A stretch of 28,903 nucleotides of DNA from Acidimicrobiaceae bacterium (GCA_002722525.1 PBMJ01000010.1:49030-77932), one strand, 5' to 3'. Positions 1-8,629 are shown, counted from the stretch's first letter. A program made the numbers and translations. Notes: a model not told the origin generated them from the letters alone.

Positions 1-751
1 TAGGTGAATTCGTTCTTCCCTTTAAATATTCATAAGTAATTTCGTCTGGGGCAATTAATCCAGCTTTTGCGCCGAATTCGATTGACATATTACATACTGT
101 CATGCGGCCTTCCATCGAAAGTGCCTCTATAACTGGGCCGCGAAATTCAGCTATTGCCCCAATTCCTCCACCCGTGCCAACAGCGCCAAGGACAGCCAGC
201 ACGACATCTTTCGCTGAAGACTCTGCGGGGAGTTCCCCCGTAATGGTTATAGCCATGGTTTCTTGGAGAGGTTGAGGAAGTGTTTGCGTAGCTAAGACAT
301 GCTCAACTTCGCTCGTTCCAATACCAAATGCTAAAGCTCCGAAAGCACCATGAGTAGAAGTATGACTATCTCCGCACACAACAGTCATACCAGGTTGAGT
401 TAGCCCTAGTTCAGGGCCTATTACATGGACAATGCCTTGGTTGGGGTGCCCCATAGGAAAATGAGTAAACCCAAACTCCTTCGCATTTGACCGCAATGTT
501 TCGATTTGCTTCAAACTGATTTCATCTTCTATGGGTTGGTCAATATTTTCTGTAGGGACGTTATGGTCTTCTGTGGAAACCGTTAAATCTGGCCTTCTTA
601 CTTTTCGGTCTTTGATTCGGAGTCCGTCAAAAGCTTGTGGTGATGTGACCTCGTGAACAAGATGGAGGTCAATGTATAAAAGGTCAGGCTCGCCGCCACC
701 TGAATGGACCAAATGGTTATCCCATATTTTTTGGCTTAACGTCTTTCCCAT
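1..751 (-). CDS. leuC: 3-isopropylmalate dehydratase large subunit (partial, C-terminus outside window)
   Basis: The first 250 codons of the large subunit of isopropylmalate isomerase, a [4Fe-4S] aconitase-family enzyme that acts in leucine synthesis and also isomerises citramalate. Reading from the ATG at 751, the protein opens MGKTLSQKIWDNHLV and continues with LLYIDLHLVHEVTSPQAFDGL, both typical of LeuC. The cluster cysteines would lie beyond the window edge. An AGGGGAG ribosome site stands just upstream of the ATG, which fixes the start. It is the last visible gene of a minus-strand run with greA and a membrane protein. The leuB-ilvE-cimA genes that supply and use the same intermediates run divergently 1.4 kb away. 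The small subunit leuD is not in the window and would be expected beyond the left edge. Confidence 0.95.
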   Translation of the reverse strand, partial: MGKTLSQKIWDNHLVHSGGGEPDLLYIDLHLVHEVTSPQAFDGLRIKDRKVRRPDLTVSTEDHNVPTENIDQPIEDEISLKQIETLRSNAKEFGFTHFPMGHPNQGIVHVIGPELGLTQPGMTVVCGDSHTSTHGAFGALAFGIGTSEVEHVLATQTLPQPLQETMAITITGELPAESSAKDVVLAVLGAVGTGGGIGAIAEFRGPVIEALSMEGRMTVCNMSIEFGAKAGLIAPDEITYEYLKGRTNSP

Positions 752-798
752 AACTCCCCTATGCCCTTGGGCTAGTTTATCCAATCTCGCTCGGATGC

Positions 799-1479
799 CT
801 ATCCGTTGGTGTCAAGAGATAGCGGAGGCCCTTCATCAGAAGTAGATTGAGAGCTTTCACAAATAAGAATAGCTAGCGAGCCAAAATCCAAAGTTGGGAG
901 TTCATCAGCTTGAGCCCATAGTTGGTTCAGAGGGGAAGAAGGGTCTCGAAAAGCTATCCATGTTCCAGCAGCGTTTTTACCTTCAAGGAAAGCTTGTGTT
1001 GGTGGTTCGATCTCGTTGATGGGAATTGAATCGCCAGCACATGCGTAGACATTGACGGAGATTATCTCCTCTGCCTGAGATGGAAGGACAGTCGGGATTC
1101 TATCTTCTTCATCAAACTTTTCAAAAAGATAAAATGCAAGAAGCACAACCCCTCCCAGGATAAGGAGAGATACAAGGCTCCCGACGATGACTCGTGGCCA
1201 ATCTGTTCCGAGATAATAGTCGTTCGGGTGATAGTACCCTTGTGGTGCTCTGCGTGACCGAGACCGTGGCGGAGCGTGGGGGGCTGATTGTGGAGTGGAT
1301 GAAACTGAAGGTGCATTTTGCTCGGGAATTGGGGGGAAAAGACTCTCCGGTTCCTCTTGGGCGGAAAGAAAGTCAAGATCGAGTTCCTCCGGTTTATAGT
1401 CAGAAATTTCAGGGAAAAGATCATTCTGCTCATCGGCGGATTCGTTATCGCCGTTCTCCTCAGTCTTATTTGGATCCAT
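799..1479 (-). CDS. hypothetical single-span membrane protein with acidic, proline-rich N-terminus
   Basis: 226 residues, function not recognised. Residues 1-50 are strongly acidic (many Asp/Glu), residues 50-80 are Pro/Ser/Arg-rich and look disordered, and one hydrophobic helix lies at about 97-119 after a basic stretch (RSRSRRAP). About 105 residues follow it, including a CAGDSIP segment and a second cysteine near the C-terminus (LAILICESS). The simplest topology is a cytoplasmic N-terminal tail, one transmembrane helix and a small extracellular domain; this is inferred from charge. It lies 91 bp after greA and 47 bp before leuC on the same strand, so the three may be cotranscribed. No clear Shine-Dalgarno precedes the ATG. 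Smaller open frames on either strand inside it are shadows. Confidence 0.75.
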   Translation of the reverse strand: MDPNKTEENGDNESADEQNDLFPEISDYKPEELDLDFLSAQEEPESLFPPIPEQNAPSVSSTPQSAPHAPPRSRSRRAPQGYYHPNDYYLGTDWPRVIVGSLVSLLILGGVVLLAFYLFEKFDEEDRIPTVLPSQAEEIISVNVYACAGDSIPINEIEPPTQAFLEGKNAAGTWIAFRDPSSPLNQLWAQADELPTLDFGSLAILICESSQSTSDEGPPLSLDTNG

Positions 1480-1570
1480 ATCTTAAGTCTTGCCGAAAAA
1501 TATCACCTTGTGATACATATCTTTCCTAATTGGTATACCGCTATGTATAAGCAAATCAAGAGGTTAGGGG

Positions 1571-2038
1571 TTAATCGATAGAGACGATCTCAACTTCGAG
1601 GCTTCCTCCAGGAGCTTCATAGGTAACTGTTTCGCCAATCTTTGCGCCGATCAAAGCCTCACCCAATGGAGAGGTTGGTGAGATCACTTCAACATCTTCT
1701 ATGCGTTCCTCAATAGAACCTATTAGATATTTTTCAGGATCTTCATCACCGGAATAGCAAATAGAGATGATAGATCCCGCTCGAACTGTGTCTCCGCCTG
1801 AAACCTCATCAACAATTTCGGCGTTTTCTAAGATAGACGCCAAATGAGCTATCCGGCCTTCCATCTTCCCCTGTTCTTCCTTTGCTGCATGATAATCGCC
1901 ATTTTCTGACAGGTCCCCGAGTTCACGGGCGGTTTCGATCTTTCTTGCGATATCGATCCTTCCAGCAGTAGTTAGATTCGTGTATTCCTCTTTAAGACGG
2001 TCGTATGCTGCTTGAGAAAGTTGTTGAGTTTGTGCCAT
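1571..2038 (-). CDS. greA: transcription elongation factor GreA
   Basis: GreA rescues backtracked RNA polymerase by entering the secondary channel and stimulating cleavage of the RNA 3' end. The 155 residues match the usual length of about 158. The N-terminal coiled coil (about 8-75) carries the family tip GDLSENGDYHAAKEEQ, with the acidic residues D42 and E45 equivalent to the catalytic-tip pair of E. coli GreA. The C-terminal FKBP-like domain includes TSPLGEALIGAKIGETV. No ribosome site is visible. A TANNNT hexamer (TAACCT on the minus strand, 2046-2051) sits seven bases before the ATG, so the message may be leaderless. The gene is divergent from leuB with a 105-bp gap. Confidence 0.97.
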   Translation of the reverse strand: MAQTQQLSQAAYDRLKEEYTNLTTAGRIDIARKIETARELGDLSENGDYHAAKEEQGKMEGRIAHLASILENAEIVDEVSGGDTVRAGSIISICYSGDEDPEKYLIGSIEERIEDVEVISPTSPLGEALIGAKIGETVTYEAPGGSLEVEIVSID

Positions 2039-2143
2039 AACAATGAGGTTACCTTGTCTTTAGCGTTTGCGATTCGCGATTTCCCAAGCGAGACTGAGAG
2101 AAGAGAAAAAAATCTCTCAAATTATGATGAAATAGGAGATGTA

Positions 2144-3142
2144 GTGAGTCATAAAGTCGGTGTCATCGGTGGTGACGGTATAGGCCCTGCCGTTATAGCA
2201 GAGGGTTTGAAAGTCATAGAAGCTGCCGGAGTGAACCTCGAAATCCACAATTATGACCTTGGAGGAGAACGGTACCTTCGAGATGGAACTGTACTGCCCG
2301 ATTCCGTCCTCGAGGAATGGAGGGATCTCGATGTCCTTTATCTCGGCGCAGTTGGCACTCCTGATGTACCTCCCGGACTTATTGAACGCGGCCTGCTTCT
2401 CAAAATGCGATTCGAATTAGATCTCTATATCAATCTTCGACCATTTGTTGTCACTGGTGGTGAGAATGATAATGGCCATGACTTTATGGTTATCCGAGAG
2501 AATACTGAAGGAACTTATGCTGGTGAAGGTGGCTTTCTCCGGAAAGGCACACCCCAAGAAATTGCAACTCAAGGTTCCGTCAATACACGTCACGGCGTCG
2601 AAAGGTGCATTCGATACGCTTTTGAATTAGCCAGTGCCAGAGAACAGAAACATTTGACCCTTGTTCACAAAACCAACGTTCTGACTTTTGCAGGCGACCT
2701 CTGGGAACGCACATTCCATATAGTCGGAGAAGAATACCCGAATATTGAAACAGCTTATAACCATGTTGATGCAGCATGTATTTACTTCGTCGAAAACCCC
2801 CAGCGTTACGACGTAATTGTTACGGATAACCTATTTGGGGATATTCTTACTGACTTAGGAGGGGCTATTTCCGGAGGAATTGGACTTGCGAGCTCAGCAA
2901 ACCTCAATCCAGAAAAGACTTCTCCTTCGATGTTTGAGCCAGTACATGGCTCCGCACCCGATATCGTAGGTACAGGTAAAGCTAACCCAACCGCCGCAAT
3001 TCTTAGTGGGGCATTAATGCTCGACTTTTTAAATGAAAATGAAGCAGCACAAAGGATAGAGAAAGCATGTGCTGACCCTAAAACACAAAGTGGGACCACC
3101 ACTGAAATCGGCGATACGATCGCTGCTCAGGTTCAGAAATAG
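2144..3142 (+). CDS. leuB: 3-isopropylmalate dehydrogenase
   Basis: An NAD-dependent beta-decarboxylating dehydrogenase, 332 residues. It oxidises 3-isopropylmalate in leucine synthesis and, in organisms with citramalate synthase, also 3-methylmalate on the way to isoleucine. Visible landmarks are GVIGGDGIGPAV at the N-terminus, LRFELDLYINLRP-type substrate-binding sequence (here MRFELDLYINLRP), TLVHKTNVLTF with the catalytic lysine, the VTDNLFGDILTDLGGA metal-binding signature, and FEPVHGSAPDI in the cofactor loop. Sequence and length resemble mycobacterial LeuB. The frame is open back to 2012, overlapping greA. The GTG at 2144 is preferred because AGGAG lies five bases before it and homology begins there. 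A 7-bp inverted repeat (TGAGAGA/TCTCTCA, 2095-2119) lies in the leader. ilvE starts 12 bp after the stop. Confidence 0.96.
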   Translation: MSHKVGVIGGDGIGPAVIAEGLKVIEAAGVNLEIHNYDLGGERYLRDGTVLPDSVLEEWRDLDVLYLGAVGTPDVPPGLIERGLLLKMRFELDLYINLRPFVVTGGENDNGHDFMVIRENTEGTYAGEGGFLRKGTPQEIATQGSVNTRHGVERCIRYAFELASAREQKHLTLVHKTNVLTFAGDLWERTFHIVGEEYPNIETAYNHVDAACIYFVENPQRYDVIVTDNLFGDILTDLGGAISGGIGLASSANLNPEKTSPSMFEPVHGSAPDIVGTGKANPTAAILSGALMLDFLNENEAAQRIEKACADPKTQSGTTTEIGDTIAAQVQK

Positions 3143-3154
3143 AGGTTTAAGAAA

Positions 3155-4069
3155 ATGCCAATCGAACCAACTAAAAGTATTTGGATGAATGGTGAGATGA
3201 TTCCTTGGGAGGATGCCCAGATTCATGTCTTAACCCACACGCTCCACTACGGAATGGGGGTTTTTGAAGGTATTCGTGCTTACGAAACGTCAAATGGGCC
3301 AGCTATTTTCCGCCTACGCGAACACATGGATCGAATGCTGAACTCAGCTAAAATTCTTCTCATGCCACTGCCTTATACTTCTGAAGAGCTTCAAGATGCA
3401 GCAAAGCAAGTAGTTCGTGACTCTGGCCTTGACAGCTGTTACGTCCGACCCATTGCTTATTATGGCTATGGCGAGATGGGTCTTGCTACGTCAAGCTGCA
3501 CTGTTGACGTCGCTATCGCTTGCTGGCCTTGGGGGGCTTATCTAGGTGAGGATGCAGTCACTAAAGGCGTTCGTATGAAGATTTCCTCATGGGCGCGACA
3601 TGATCACAACATTATGCCGCCTGCGTCAAAGACTACTGGGAATTATGTCAACTCCACGTTGGCTAAAATGGAAGCTATCCGCGCAGGATACGACGAGGCG
3701 ATTATGTTGAACCGCGATGGGCTGGTTGCCGAATGCACCGGTGAAAACTTGTTTGTTGTCAAGGGGGAGACACTTTACACCCCTCCTTTAGTGTCAGGCG
3801 CCCTTGAAGGCATTACGCAAGATACAGTCATGACATTCGCACGGGATCTTGGATATGAGGTAAAAGTTGAAGGCTTGGCCCGATCAGACCTTTTTATTGC
3901 AGATGAGATTTTTGTTGTCGGTACGGCCGCAGAAGTAAGTGCCGTAAATAGTGTCGACGACCGTGAGATACTTTGCCCTGGGCCAATAACACAAAAAATC
4001 GCTTCTCTGTATGCTGATACCGTCAGGGGCAAAAAAGAAGAATACGCTCACTGGTGCGAGGTCGTTTAA
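3155..4069 (+). CDS. ilvE: branched-chain amino acid aminotransferase
   Basis: A fold-type IV PLP aminotransferase that performs the last step of leucine, isoleucine and valine synthesis. Its 304 residues match the short IlvE form. Landmarks are HTLHYGMGVFEGIRAY (about 28-43), the PLP lysine K159 in PASKTTGNYVNS, the EAIMLNRDGLVAECTGEN block after it, and the C-terminal ITQDTVM and GTAAEVSAV segments that hold the cofactor phosphate. The order around K159 is the same as in E. coli IlvE. A GAGGT ribosome site precedes the ATG. The stop codon overlaps the cimA start by one base (TAATG), which suggests translational coupling. A D-amino-acid aminotransferase is possible within this fold, but the leuB/cimA context argues for IlvE. 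Confidence 0.95.
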   Translation: MPIEPTKSIWMNGEMIPWEDAQIHVLTHTLHYGMGVFEGIRAYETSNGPAIFRLREHMDRMLNSAKILLMPLPYTSEELQDAAKQVVRDSGLDSCYVRPIAYYGYGEMGLATSSCTVDVAIACWPWGAYLGEDAVTKGVRMKISSWARHDHNIMPPASKTTGNYVNSTLAKMEAIRAGYDEAIMLNRDGLVAECTGENLFVVKGETLYTPPLVSGALEGITQDTVMTFARDLGYEVKVEGLARSDLFIADEIFVVGTAAEVSAVNSVDDREILCPGPITQKIASLYADTVRGKKEEYAHWCEVV

Positions 4070-5694
4070 TGTCAAGTGCTGCTCAGCGATCGATCGAAAT
4101 CTATGACACCACTCTTCGGGACGGTAGCCAGCTTGAAGGAATCTCGCTAACGGTTGAAGATAAACTGCGTATCGCAGAGCAACTTGATTCTCTTGGAGTG
4201 CACTACATTGAGGGTGGCTGGCCAGGTGCGAATCCCAAAGATGATGAATTTTTTGAGCGAGCTCAGGAAGAACTCTCACTGGAGACTTCAGTGTTCGTAG
4301 CTTTTGGTTCGACGCGACGGGCTAAAGGAAAAGTAGATCAAGACCAAACACTCGCAAATCTTCTTGGAGCTAATACAGAAGTAGTCTGCATCGTTGGAAA
4401 ATGCTGGGATTACCATGTTCGTGAAGCTCTGCAAACATCCCTTGAAGAAGGGATCGCTATGGTCGCTGATTCTATTGAATATTTAGTTGCAAATGGGCGA
4501 CGAGTGTTCTTTGACGCTGAACACTTTTTTGATGGGTATAAGAACAACCCAGAGTTCTCCCTAAAAGTTCTCGAAGCTGCCGCTATAGCCGGTGCTGAAA
4601 GGCTTATCCTTTGTGACACCAACGGAGGGACATTGCCCCATGAAGTTGAGCAAGCAGTCGAAGATGTTGTTCAGCATTTTGACGTAGGAGTAGGAGTTCA
4701 TCTGCACAATGATGCTGGTTGTGGTGTAGCCAATGCAATCGCTGGAGTTAAAGCTGGAGCTATCCAAGTTCAAGGAACAATTAATGGCTATGGAGAACGA
4801 ACGGGAAATTGCGACTTGGTAGCTGTTATCGCAAACTTAACGCTCAAAATGGGTTACAAGACTATTCCCGAAGGCTGCCTCCCACGCTTAACTCCTGTTA
4901 GTCATCACGTCGCCGAGCTTGTGAATCTGACTTTAAACCCGCAACAGCCATATTCCGGAAGTTCAGCTTTTGCCCATAAGGCGGGACTACATACCAGTGC
5001 CATTTCGAGAAGACCTGACGCGTATGAACATATTGACCCGGAGGTTATTGGAAATGGAACAAGATTTGTGGTTTCTGAGATGGCTGGAAGATCGACTCTT
5101 GAGCTCAAAGCAAACGATCTAGGAATTGACCTCGACGGCAAAGTTCTTGGTGACGTAGTAGAAGTTCTCAAACGACTCGAATACGAGGGTTACCATTTTG
5201 AAGTAGCAGACGCTTCTCTTGAACTACTCATGCGAGGAGCAAGCGGTTGGAAGCAGGACTTCTTCGAAGTTGAAAGCTTCACAGTCGATATGAACCATAT
5301 CGGATCAGGAAGCAGAGCTTGGAATGAAATTTCAGTAGAGGTGGATACCAGAGCGGTCGTGGATCTTTTTGTGAATGGGAAAAAGATCGTTGGACTAGGC
5401 GATGGAAATGGTCCTGTTAACGCTATCGATACAGCATTACGTTCTGTTCTAACCGACAGTTACCCAGAACTTAAAGCTATCTCTCTTGTGGACTATAAAG
5501 TACGTGTTCTCGACACAGAAAAAGGCACGGGTGCAGTGACTCGAGTTCTTCTAGATAGCACAAATGGGGAGGCGAACTGGACGACAATCGGTGTTTCTGA
5601 AAATATCATTGAGGCCAGTTGGCAGGCATTGATTGATTCTCTTGTTTATGGCCTTTTACATTCTCCTCACCGAGATATGCTCCAGAGCGAATAA
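4069..5694 (+). CDS. cimA: (R)-citramalate synthase
   Basis: Condenses pyruvate and acetyl-CoA to citramalate, the entry to threonine-independent isoleucine synthesis; 541 residues, as in the citramalate synthases of the long LeuA-like family. The HMGL-type TIM barrel begins IEIYDTTLRDGSQLEGISL and holds the conserved catalytic and metal residues: Arg-Asp in TLRDG, and the HLHNDAGCGVANA metal histidines. A communication segment follows (SGSSAFAHKAGLHTSAI). The C-terminal 150 residues are a LeuA-type regulatory domain (around SGSRAWNEISVEV and TVRAV-like stretches), where isoleucine feedback would be expected. The ATG at 4069 overlaps the ilvE stop by one base; the five upstream in-frame codons lie inside ilvE and are not used. 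Confusion with 2-isopropylmalate synthase is possible, but the barrel opening and neighbours fit CimA. Confidence 0.93.
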   Translation: MSSAAQRSIEIYDTTLRDGSQLEGISLTVEDKLRIAEQLDSLGVHYIEGGWPGANPKDDEFFERAQEELSLETSVFVAFGSTRRAKGKVDQDQTLANLLGANTEVVCIVGKCWDYHVREALQTSLEEGIAMVADSIEYLVANGRRVFFDAEHFFDGYKNNPEFSLKVLEAAAIAGAERLILCDTNGGTLPHEVEQAVEDVVQHFDVGVGVHLHNDAGCGVANAIAGVKAGAIQVQGTINGYGERTGNCDLVAVIANLTLKMGYKTIPEGCLPRLTPVSHHVAELVNLTLNPQQPYSGSSAFAHKAGLHTSAISRRPDAYEHIDPEVIGNGTRFVVSEMAGRSTLELKANDLGIDLDGKVLGDVVEVLKRLEYEGYHFEVADASLELLMRGASGWKQDFFEVESFTVDMNHIGSGSRAWNEISVEVDTRAVVDLFVNGKKIVGLGDGNGPVNAIDTALRSVLTDSYPELKAISLVDYKVRVLDTEKGTGAVTRVLLDSTNGEANWTTIGVSENIIEASWQALIDSLVYGLLHSPHRDMLQSE

Positions 5695-5703
5695 ACTAGG
5701 AGA

Positions 5704-6252
5704 ATGGCAGCTCCTAAATACGTACCGGCCCCACCCATTCAGAGTAAGCATTACCAGTCTTCACTACGAAAGGGATCGAGTCGATGGATTTCAGAACGAC
5801 CAGCTGAGCAGAAACACGCCTCTCGTCAGAACCTAGGATTTGGCAACCAAGGCCCTGATCAGGGATACGCATTAAAGATCGTTCAATTTTTTCGAGACAG
5901 GGTATACCTAGCTAGCAGTGAAGAATGGAACGATGCAGCGAAAGCCGCTGTGATTGTCGGATTAAAACGGGCTTCGCTATTGGGTCGTGCTCCCTCCCGA
6001 TACGACATTGAAGCAGCATTTTGTTTATGGGGGTATTTCGACCCCGAACCGGCTTTCGATTTAGTCGAATTTAGAATGACAATCCTAAAAAATCTAAATG
6101 CTTCTCACGACTATCTCCTGCAGCGAGCTATCGCAGACAGCATCTCCTCTGATAAGTTAAAGCAAGAGCTAAAGAAAATTCAAGAAGATTACCAAAATGA
6201 TTGGCGCTCTATAATTGACACAACGGTCCTTCTAAGGAACGAAACCCTTTGA
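5704..6252 (+). CDS. conserved actinobacterial hypothetical protein
   Basis: 182 residues, soluble, function unknown. The MAAPKYVP opening and a central GNQGPDQGYAL segment (about 47-57) resemble a conserved uncharacterised family I recall from Acidimicrobiia and relatives; I cannot confirm this by search. After a Ser/Arg-rich, probably flexible N-terminal 45 residues, the rest is predicted helical, with a charged C-terminal helix (LKQELKKIQEDYQ). The ATG follows AGGAG by only one base, an unusually short spacing, but no other in-frame start is available nearby. It begins 9 bp after cimA and its TGA is nested in the gltX start, so it belongs to the leuB-ydcF transcription unit. Confidence 0.8.
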   Translation: MAAPKYVPAPPIQSKHYQSSLRKGSSRWISERPAEQKHASRQNLGFGNQGPDQGYALKIVQFFRDRVYLASSEEWNDAAKAAVIVGLKRASLLGRAPSRYDIEAAFCLWGYFDPEPAFDLVEFRMTILKNLNASHDYLLQRAIADSISSDKLKQELKKIQEDYQNDWRSIIDTTVLLRNETL

Positions 6253-7658
6253 ACGCCGGTTCACCTCGAGTGCGATTCGCACCAGCACCGTCAGGCTACC
6301 TTCACGTCGGATCTGCTAGGTCCGCACTCTTTAACTGGCTTTTCGCAAAAAACTCAGGTGGGGTATTCATCCTCCGCATAGAAGACACAAACGCTGAGCT
6401 GGCAGCACCAGAATATTATGACGCTATTACCGAACCGCTTAAATGGCTAGGGCTTGAATGGGATGAGGGTCCATACTTCCAGTCAGAAAGAAGAGATCTT
6501 TATCTCGACGCTATTGACATGTTGCTTCAATCAGGAAAGGCTTACTTCTGTAACTGCTCCAGAGAGCAAATAGACCAACGAAATAAAGAAACCAGATTCC
6601 AAGGAGGATATGACGGCTATTGCCGTGATAGGAATCTAGAGGAAACACCAACAGCAAGCGTAAGATTCCGCACACCTGATGAAGGTCTAATTCAGGTGAT
6701 AGATCTAATCCGTGGAGAAGTAACGTTTGATAACGCAGAATTAGAAGACTTCGTCATACGTCGAGCAAATGGTACCCCTGTTTTCTTAGTAGCTAATGCC
6801 GTAGACGATGCTGATATGAATATCACACATGTCATTCGGGGTGAAGACCTTCTCAATACCACACCAAAAGTTCTTCTATTGTGGGAGTCATTAGATTATG
6901 GAGTCCCTCCTATCTATGCCCACCTTCCTCTTCTTGTCGGGGACGATAGAAAAAAACTCTCGAAACGTCGTCATTCTGTTGCCTTGGGAGATTTTAAGGA
7001 TGAAGGAATACTCCCAGAAGCAATGGTCAACTATCTAGCTCTCTTAGGCTGGGGTCCTACCGATGAGAAAGAGATTAGACCGATAGAAGAAATCGCCACC
7101 CTCTTTTCCTTAGAGAGCGTGAACAAGGCTCCAGCCTTTTTTGATATCAAAAAACTGAACCATATTAACAGTCACTACATCGCAGCGATGAGTACAGAAG
7201 TTTTTGCTGACGAAGCCTCAAGATACATCAATAAAATAGGTTGGAAGCCGCCCCACTTTGACATGTCTACCTTAGAGGCTCTCACTCCCTTCCTGCAGCA
7301 GAGAGCCACTCGAGTTTCAGATGTAGTTCCACTTCTAGATTGGGTGTTCGAAGACGACTTACCACAAGAAACGGATGAAAAAGAGATCAATAAAATGGTC
7401 AAGGCTATGGGAGCCGAACTAGTTCCAGATATTCTTGAAGAAGCTATCGGCAGACTCCAAGATTGCCAGTGGGACGCTGAAACTCTTTCTAAAGAGATTA
7501 GAGAAGTTGGTGATGAACTCAATACAAAATCTCAAGTCCCTGTTCGAATTGCTGTGACAGGACGCAGGACTGGCCTTCCTCTTTTCGAGCCCATGGCGTA
7601 TCTAAGTAGAGAACTCGTGCTCAGGCGCCTACAAACAGCTAGATCAAATTTGAGGTAA
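6249..7658 (+). CDS. gltX: glutamyl-tRNA synthetase
   Basis: A class I aminoacyl-tRNA synthetase that charges tRNA-Glu (and, if non-discriminating, tRNA-Gln for later amidation). Its 469 residues are normal for bacterial GluRS. The HIGH-type motif is APAPSGYLHVGSA (about 11-23) and the KMSKS-type motif is KKLSKR (K236-R240). A CxC pair (C101, C103) and a third cysteine at C125 recall the zinc site of E. coli GluRS, although the usual fourth ligand position is Asp. The start is a TTG whose last two bases are part of the upstream TGA (TTGA), so translation is probably coupled. The C-terminus ends in the helical anticodon-binding region. Which of the two tRNAs it recognises cannot be told from the sequence by eye. 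Confidence 0.96.
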   Translation: MNAGSPRVRFAPAPSGYLHVGSARSALFNWLFAKNSGGVFILRIEDTNAELAAPEYYDAITEPLKWLGLEWDEGPYFQSERRDLYLDAIDMLLQSGKAYFCNCSREQIDQRNKETRFQGGYDGYCRDRNLEETPTASVRFRTPDEGLIQVIDLIRGEVTFDNAELEDFVIRRANGTPVFLVANAVDDADMNITHVIRGEDLLNTTPKVLLLWESLDYGVPPIYAHLPLLVGDDRKKLSKRRHSVALGDFKDEGILPEAMVNYLALLGWGPTDEKEIRPIEEIATLFSLESVNKAPAFFDIKKLNHINSHYIAAMSTEVFADEASRYINKIGWKPPHFDMSTLEALTPFLQQRATRVSDVVPLLDWVFEDDLPQETDEKEINKMVKAMGAELVPDILEEAIGRLQDCQWDAETLSKEIREVGDELNTKSQVPVRIAVTGRRTGLPLFEPMAYLSRELVLRRLQTARSNLR

Positions 7659-7700
7659 ATGCATGCCCTGCTTTAAAGAGCAAAATGAAGTAGGAATATA

Positions 7701-8327
7701 TTGAGTACTAATGGGTACCGATTAGTCCAATTGCGGAAGTTCCTAGCGATTGCTCTGCTTTCCGTCATCCTCCTGACTCTCTCTTACCTACTAATTGTCT
7801 TTTTCCAAGTCTGGCTGAACAGTGCTCGCGATCAGGCACGTCCAGTTGACGCCATTGTTGTTCTTGGGGCCGCTCAATGGGACGGAGTCCCATCACCTGT
7901 CCTCGAAGCAAGATTGGAAAAAGCGCTTCAGTTGTATGATGAGGGACTTTCTCCAATTATTGTTACTACTGGATCAAAACAAATAGGCGATCGTTTCACT
8001 GAAGCTTACGCAGGTCTAACCTATCTTCTGGAGCGCTCAGTTCCTGAAAGTTCCATCCTTGTAGTCGTTGATGGAAGCAATACCTTCGAATCGTTAAGCG
8101 CCACAGCGAATGTTCTTACAGATCGAGGAATCGGAAACAAAGTTATTCTTGTTTCCGACCCCTACCATGCGCTACGAGCAAAAGAAATTGCACGCGAGGT
8201 TGGACTACAAGCATGGTTCTCACCTACAGATTTGTCGAGCTCGTTCAGTCAACTCATCCGAGAAACAGCCGGCACTTCTGTAGGAAGGATGATTGGCTTT
8301 CGTAAAGCGAGCAATTTAAGTAGGTGA
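7701..8327 (+). CDS. YdcF/SanA-type DUF218 membrane-anchored protein
   Basis: 208 residues: a basic N-terminus, one membrane helix (about 13-37), then a DUF218 domain with VDAIVVLGAA (49-58), IVTTGSK (87-93) followed by EA at 101, and VSDPYHALRA (151-160), the conserved blocks of the family. SanA/YdcF proteins are linked to envelope integrity, but their reaction is unproven. The start is a TTG preceded by TAGGAA; the first in-frame alternative would remove part of the membrane helix. It lies 42 bp after gltX and converges with two tRNA genes. It may be the end of the leuB transcript. Confidence 0.85.
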   Translation: MSTNGYRLVQLRKFLAIALLSVILLTLSYLLIVFFQVWLNSARDQARPVDAIVVLGAAQWDGVPSPVLEARLEKALQLYDEGLSPIIVTTGSKQIGDRFTEAYAGLTYLLERSVPESSILVVVDGSNTFESLSATANVLTDRGIGNKVILVSDPYHALRAKEIAREVGLQAWFSPTDLSSSFSQLIRETAGTSVGRMIGFRKASNLSR

Positions 8328-8343
8328 CTAAACAAATCATTTG

Positions 8344-8416
8344 TACCCCGTACGGGATTTGAACCCGTGCTACCACCTTGAGAGGGTGGCGTCCTAGGCC
8401 GCTAGACGAACGGGGC
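8344..8416 (-). tRNA. tRNA-Glu(CUC)
   Basis: A 73-base cloverleaf on the minus strand. The acceptor arm GCCCCGT pairs with ACGGGGT and the discriminator is A. The anticodon arm CCACC/GGTGG encloses the loop CTCTCAA, giving anticodon CUC. The T arm is CGGGTTCAAATCCCG. The 3' CCA is not encoded. It lies 19 bases downstream of tRNA-Gln on the same strand and was probably transcribed with it. Confidence 0.96.
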
Positions 8417-8435
8417 CGGACTTTTATTCTATCTG

Positions 8436-8507
8436 TTCGGGGAGGAGGACTTGAACCCCCAATGACTGGACCAGAACCAGTTGTGTTGCCAATTACACCA
8501 TCCCCGA
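8436..8507 (-). tRNA. tRNA-Gln(CUG)
   Basis: A 72-base cloverleaf on the minus strand. The acceptor arm TCGGGGA pairs with TCCCCGA and the discriminator is A. The anticodon stem ACTGG/CCAGT encloses TTCTGGT, giving anticodon CUG. The T arm is GGGGGTTCAAGTCCTCC. The 3' CCA is not encoded. It is the leader of a two-tRNA unit with tRNA-Glu. Confidence 0.96.
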
Positions 8508-8629
8508 GTGTTCAATTCTGTAATGACTCACTAGCTTAGCGACGTGAGTGTCTTCCACCCAACATGTAGCAGCTACAGCGGGTTCACGGCAGCGAGATTA
8601 CCTTTCCTTTCTCCGAAACTGCAGATTTT

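Noticed and set aside
1062..1529. Other frames inside the acidic membrane protein gene (1062-1433 minus, 1194-1529 and 1318-1581 plus)
   Set aside because: They are embedded shadows with no ribosome site and unlikely composition.
2012..2143. N-terminal extension of LeuB
   Set aside because: It overlaps greA and has no similarity to LeuB; GTG at 2144 with AGGAG five bases upstream is the better start.
2806..3102. Minus-strand frames inside leuB, ilvE, cimA, photolyase and the acyl-CoA synthetase
   Set aside because: Each lies opposite a strongly recognised gene and has no independent support.
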